DNA of 8,015 nucleotides, taken from Eubacterium sp. UBA3782. Lineage in GTDB: Bacteria; Bacillota; Clostridia; Lachnospirales; Lachnospiraceae. Location: positions 17,805 through 25,819 of the forward strand of contig DFFG01000021.1 in the NCBI GenBank assembly GCA_002368795.1. Direction: 5' to 3'. The position numbers and the translations under genes are program-made. Shown here piece after piece: positions 6,323 through 8,015 of the stretch; within the stretch, counting starts at the first letter, position 1; each line of letters begins with the position of its first letter. Below the pieces are notes generated by a model. That model had not been told where the DNA came from and made no database searches. It saw only the letters and a program-made list of their open reading frames with translations.

Positions 6323-6351
6323 ACTCTAACGCGGCAGGTCCGGCCTGTCAA
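6323..6351 (-). promoter_or_regulatory. Sigma-A promoter of the 109-residue protein gene
   Basis: On the minus strand TTGACA (6351-6346) is followed by a 17-bp spacer and TAGAGT (6328-6323, 4 of 6). The -35 box and spacing are ideal. The region also holds several CAGG/CCTG half sites, including CCTGGCAGG (6353-6361) and CAGG-5-CCTG (6335-6347), which could be an operator. Confidence 0.65.
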
Positions 6352-6367
6352 CCTGGCAGGGAGTGGT

Positions 6368-6382
6368 CCTGATGGTATCAGG
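6368..6382. repeat. Small inverted repeat after the 156-residue protein gene
   Basis: CCTGAT (6368-6373), GGT, ATCAGG (6377-6382) is a perfect 6-bp stem located 31 bases past the minus-strand stop at 6414. The minus strand shows no T run after it, so it is at best a weak or factor-assisted terminator. On the plus strand a T-rich but broken stretch follows. Confidence 0.35.
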
Positions 6383-6413
6383 GGTTTCTTCCTTTTATCT
6401 TTTCAGACTGCTT

Positions 6414-6884
6414 TTACCGGGGATTTAGAGACCGCCGCTTATAGTTTTCGTAATATGCGGAAAGCTGCATGAAGGTGATCTGGCTTCGGACGACATAGTT
6501 TTTTTCACCCACCGGTGTCTCCCATTTTACAGCGATGGCAGTGCCGTCCTCCAGACCGGTAAAGGCAAGCTGACTGTTCCCGATGCCCAGGATAATACTG
6601 TCTTCCGTTACTGCAGCAGCCTTCCGGCTGTAAACGATCGTATATTTGTCGAGAAGGAATCTGTTGTAGTAATCCATCACTTCAGCTGAGGCGGGGAGGG
6701 TCTCGTCTCCGCGGGAAATTGTCGTACGGCTCCCCGAGAGAATGGCGTCGTTGATCTCCAGAGCGGCAGATCTGTACCCGGTCCTGAGCACAAGGATATA
6801 AATAAAGAAAACTATTACGGAGATGGTAGCGGCAAAAGCAAGTACCGCTGAGAGCGTGAGTGCTGTGCGTGAGCGCTTATTCAT
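6414..6884 (-). CDS. Hypothetical single-pass membrane protein
   Basis: I do not recognise this 156-residue protein. It has a basic start (MNKRSRTA), one hydrophobic span (about residues 8-33), and a remaining domain of about 120 residues that should lie outside the membrane by the positive-inside rule. There is no lipoprotein Cys and no clear signal peptidase site, so it is probably anchored. The outer part contains SRTTISRGDETL (52-63), YYNRFLLDKYTIVYSRKAA (72-90) and a two-strand pattern LAFTGLEDGTAIAVKWE (106-122), suggesting a small beta-rich fold. The start is well set: AAGGAGG lies 8 bases upstream of the ATG, and a plausible promoter is at 6952-6981. It is on the same strand as the 109-residue gene, 166 bp upstream of it, but that gene has its own promoter. 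Confidence 0.85.
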   Translation of the reverse strand: MNKRSRTALTLSAVLAFAATISVIVFFIYILVLRTGYRSAALEINDAILSGSRTTISRGDETLPASAEVMDYYNRFLLDKYTIVYSRKAAAVTEDSIILGIGNSQLAFTGLEDGTAIAVKWETPVGEKNYVVRSQITFMQLSAYYENYKRRSLNPR

Positions 6885-7172
6885 TCGCGTCGCCTCCTTG
6901 TGGATATTTCATACTGCCGGGGATCGGCGTAAAGCTGCAGATCTCATTTCCATAATAGAGCATTTCTGGTGTGCGAATCAAGAAAATCAGAATTCATCCC
7001 CTGTATACCCATTCATCCGGGGAAAAAGGATTCGTTGCGAATCCGGAAAGAAATCGCCAAGCTGTTCTTTTGGCAGAAGGTCCGGACAGGTATCATCTTC
7101 AGCCATGTGCAAGGTTGACAGGACGGTGCCCCGGACACACAACTCGCTGCTTTATCACATTAAAGTTTTGAC
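6885..7172. other. Spacer between divergent promoters
   Basis: No convincing gene is seen on either strand. The left part holds the ribosome binding site and candidate promoter of the minus-strand membrane protein. Further right there is a direct repeat ATTCATCC (6992-6999 and 7011-7018, 19 bp apart), a perfect 7-bp hairpin GGATTCG-TTG-CGAATCC (7028-7044) and a weaker GCCAA/TTGGC pair (7056-7074). The right edge meets the T-box promoter. Confidence 0.55.
6952..6981 (-). promoter_or_regulatory. Candidate promoter of the 156-residue protein gene
   Basis: On the minus strand TTGATT (6981-6976, 4 of 6) is followed by an 18-bp spacer and TATTAT (6957-6952, 5 of 6). It lies about 68 bases upstream of the ATG at 6884. 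The two ATTCATCC repeats are just upstream of its -35 box and could bind an activator. Confidence 0.5.
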
Positions 7173-7201
7173 TTGACAGAGAACAGGCCATCTGATATAC
7201 T
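7173..7201 (+). promoter_or_regulatory. Sigma-A promoter of the T-box / trpB2 transcript
   Basis: A perfect TTGACA (7173-7178), a 17-bp spacer and TATACT (7196-7201, 5 of 6) place the transcription start near 7208, directly before stem I of the T-box. Confidence 0.92.
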
Positions 7202-7207
7202 GGACGA

Positions 7208-7480
7208 AACCGATGAGAAAGAGGAGTACCTGAGGGAAGCCTTTCAGAGAGCCATGGGCGGTGGAATCATGGCAGACGGAATTCAGGGAAGTGGGCTTTT
7301 GAGGGCAAACTGAACCGGGGATACCGGTAGGGGCGACGGAGCGGGAGCTTCGTGAACAACATCCCGCATATGAACACGTATGCATGAGAGGATGGTATGA
7401 CCATCAAGTTGGGTGGCACCGCAGGAATGGAATTTTTCGATCCCTGTCCCGACAGTTGTCTGGGACAGGGGTCTTTTTTT
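7208..7480 (+). ncRNA. T-box riboswitch, tryptophan (UGG specifier)
   Basis: This leader senses uncharged tRNA and lets transcription go on when it binds. Stem I: base pairs AAAG (7218-7221) with CTTT (7296-7299); AGTA (7225-7228) faces the specifier side GAAG-UGG, with UGG at 7292-7294 (Trp codon); CCTGA (7229-7233) pairs with TCAGG (7283-7287); the distal AGAGAG bulge (7246-7251) and GCCATG (7251-7256)/CATGGC (7268-7273) close a GGCGGTGGAAT loop. Stem II-like: ACCGG (7314-7318)/CCGGT (7324-7328). Stem III-like: GCGGGA (7341-7346)/TCCCGC (7362-7367). A small hairpin is at 7391-7405. The T-box core GGGTGGCACCGC (7411-7422) has UGGC (7414-7417) to pair with the tRNA NCCA end; its C fits G73 of bacterial tRNA-Trp. 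The terminator at 7442-7480 competes with the antiterminator. Specificity agrees with the downstream trpB2. Confidence 0.95.
7439..7480 (+). terminator. T-box regulated intrinsic terminator
   Basis: CCCTGTCCCGACA (7442-7454) pairs with TGTC (7457-7460) and GGGACAGGG (7462-7470), with T7461 bulged. GAT/GTC bases (7439-7441 with 7471-7473, one wobble) extend the stem. Seven T residues follow (7474-7480). In the antiterminator form, GGG at 7411-7413 could pair with CCC at 7442-7444, which would break this stem. Confidence 0.95.
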
Positions 7481-7519
7481 ATACAAAAGCGGATCCCATC
7501 CCAACTGTACATAACCCGC

Positions 7520-7550
7520 CTGCCGGCAGAAGGTGAATAACGTCCGGCAG
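7520..7550 (+). promoter_or_regulatory. Second hairpin in the trpB2 leader
   Basis: CTGCCGG (7520-7526) and CCGGCAG (7544-7550) are perfect complements with a 17-base loop. The left arm is also part of a smaller palindrome, CTGCCGGCAG (7520-7529). It lies after the T-box terminator and ends nine bases before the ribosome binding site (7560-7568). It has no T run. Its role is unclear; it may stabilise the message. Confidence 0.4.
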
Positions 7551-7575
7551 CAAAAATGTAAGGAGGTAAGCCGCA

Positions 7576-8015
7576 ATGAGTGAAGAGATGAAGATCCCCT
7601 ATAAGATCTACCTGGAAGAAGATGAGATGCCGAAGGAGTGGTATAACGTCCGGGCTGATATGACAAAGAAGCCCGCCCCCCTGCTGAACCCGGGAACCGG
7701 TCAGCCCATGACAGCAGAAGAACTTAGTGCCGTATTCTGCGAGGAGCTGGTGGCACAGGAGCTGGACAACGATACCCGCTATATCCCGATCCCCCAGGAA
7801 ATCCTTGATTTCTACAAGATGTACCGTCCCTCACCGCTGGTGCGGGCTTACTGTCTGGAGAAAAAGCTGGGTACCCCGGCAAAGATCTATTATAAATTTG
7901 AGGGCAACAACACCTCCGGATCCCATAAGCTCAATTCCGCCATCGCACAGGCCTACTACGCAAAGAACCAGGGCCTTAAGGGTGTGACGACGGAGACCGG
8001 AGCCGGCCAGTGGGG
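7576..8015 (+). CDS. trpB2: Tryptophan synthase beta chain, TrpB2 type (3' end outside window)
   Basis: Tryptophan synthase beta joins indole and L-serine to make L-tryptophan with pyridoxal phosphate. Only the first 146 codons are present, and the frame is open to the window edge. The N-terminus has the TrpB2 mark, MPKEWYNVRADM, an extension that TrpB1 lacks, then RPSPLVRAYCLEKKLG and KFEGNNTSGSHKLNSA. In this last block Lys118 (SHKLN) is the expected lysine that binds the cofactor, followed by TTETGAGQWG; TrpB1 usually has GAHKIN and ETGAGQHG. The start is ATG 7576, after AGGAGG (7561-7566). The gene stands behind a Trp T-box and its own promoter and not, within view, in a trpEDCFBA operon. 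TrpB2 proteins often act without TrpA, using free indole, so indole salvage is a reasonable guess. The call is firm at the family level. Confidence 0.95.
   Translation, partial: MSEEMKIPYKIYLEEDEMPKEWYNVRADMTKKPAPLLNPGTGQPMTAEELSAVFCEELVAQELDNDTRYIPIPQEILDFYKMYRPSPLVRAYCLEKKLGTPAKIYYKFEGNNTSGSHKLNSAIAQAYYAKNQGLKGVTTETGAGQW

Noticed and set aside
6368..6382. Intrinsic terminator for the 156-residue protein gene
   Set aside because: The stem is only 6 bp and no T run follows on the minus strand; listed as a repeat only.
7115..7143. Second TTGACA as a plus-strand promoter
   Set aside because: Seventeen bases downstream the sequence is CACAAC, not a -10 box. The TTGACA at 7173 has a good -10 box.
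6823..7176. Plus-strand open frame of 117 codons between the two right-hand units
   Set aside because: It covers the start of the minus-strand membrane protein, its ribosome binding site and promoter, and has no convincing ribosome binding site or motif.
1..8015. CRISPR array, transposase or toxin-antitoxin pair
   Set aside because: No regularly spaced repeats, no transposase-like frame and no small paired genes of that type were seen.

Overview
The window looks like a chromosomal stretch from a Gram-positive anaerobe, most likely a Clostridia member of the Lachnospiraceae type. The evidence is strong AGGAGG-type ribosome binding sites, canonical sigma-A promoters (TTGACA, 17 bp, TATAAT-like), U-tailed intrinsic terminators, a T-box riboswitch, and protein families I associate with that group. 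Coding DNA is moderately GC-rich and the longest spacer (about 67-531) is AT-rich. The organism call is inference; no rRNA or other marker gene is present.

Layout. Positions 1-66 hold the 3' end of a tRNA (probably tRNA-Pro) and its terminator. Positions 67-429 contain no convincing gene, only a strong hairpin, a short inverted repeat and a weak hint of a decayed integrase tail. A strong promoter (430-458) and a leader with two perfect palindromes drive a CstA-family carbon-starvation/pyruvate-type transporter (532-2004), closed by a textbook terminator (2028-2057).

Positions 2195-5927 form a tight three-gene unit on the plus strand: an uncharacterised two-TM membrane protein, a MoxR-family AAA+ ATPase, and a NorD/CoxE-like von Willebrand factor A (VWA) protein. 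MoxR-VWA pairs are known as chaperone-like machines that insert cofactors or remodel target complexes (NorQ/NorD, CbbQ/CbbO, CoxD/CoxE, RavA/ViaA). Here no target enzyme is adjacent; the only linked partner is the membrane protein. This is the most interesting system in the window. Both the Walker A Thr/Ser position and the presumed MIDAS Thr position appear as Asn.

Two small minus-strand genes follow: a 109-residue soluble protein (5918-6247) whose stop overlaps the end of the VWA gene by 10 bp, and a 156-residue single-pass membrane protein (6414-6884). Each has its own candidate promoter.

The right end carries a well-formed T-box riboswitch (about 7208-7480) with a UGG (Trp) specifier and a T-box C matching the G73 of bacterial tRNA-Trp. 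It lies upstream of a TrpB2-type tryptophan synthase beta chain that runs off the window (7576-8015). The gene's identity and the RNA specificity agree, so uncharged tRNA-Trp should switch on this gene.
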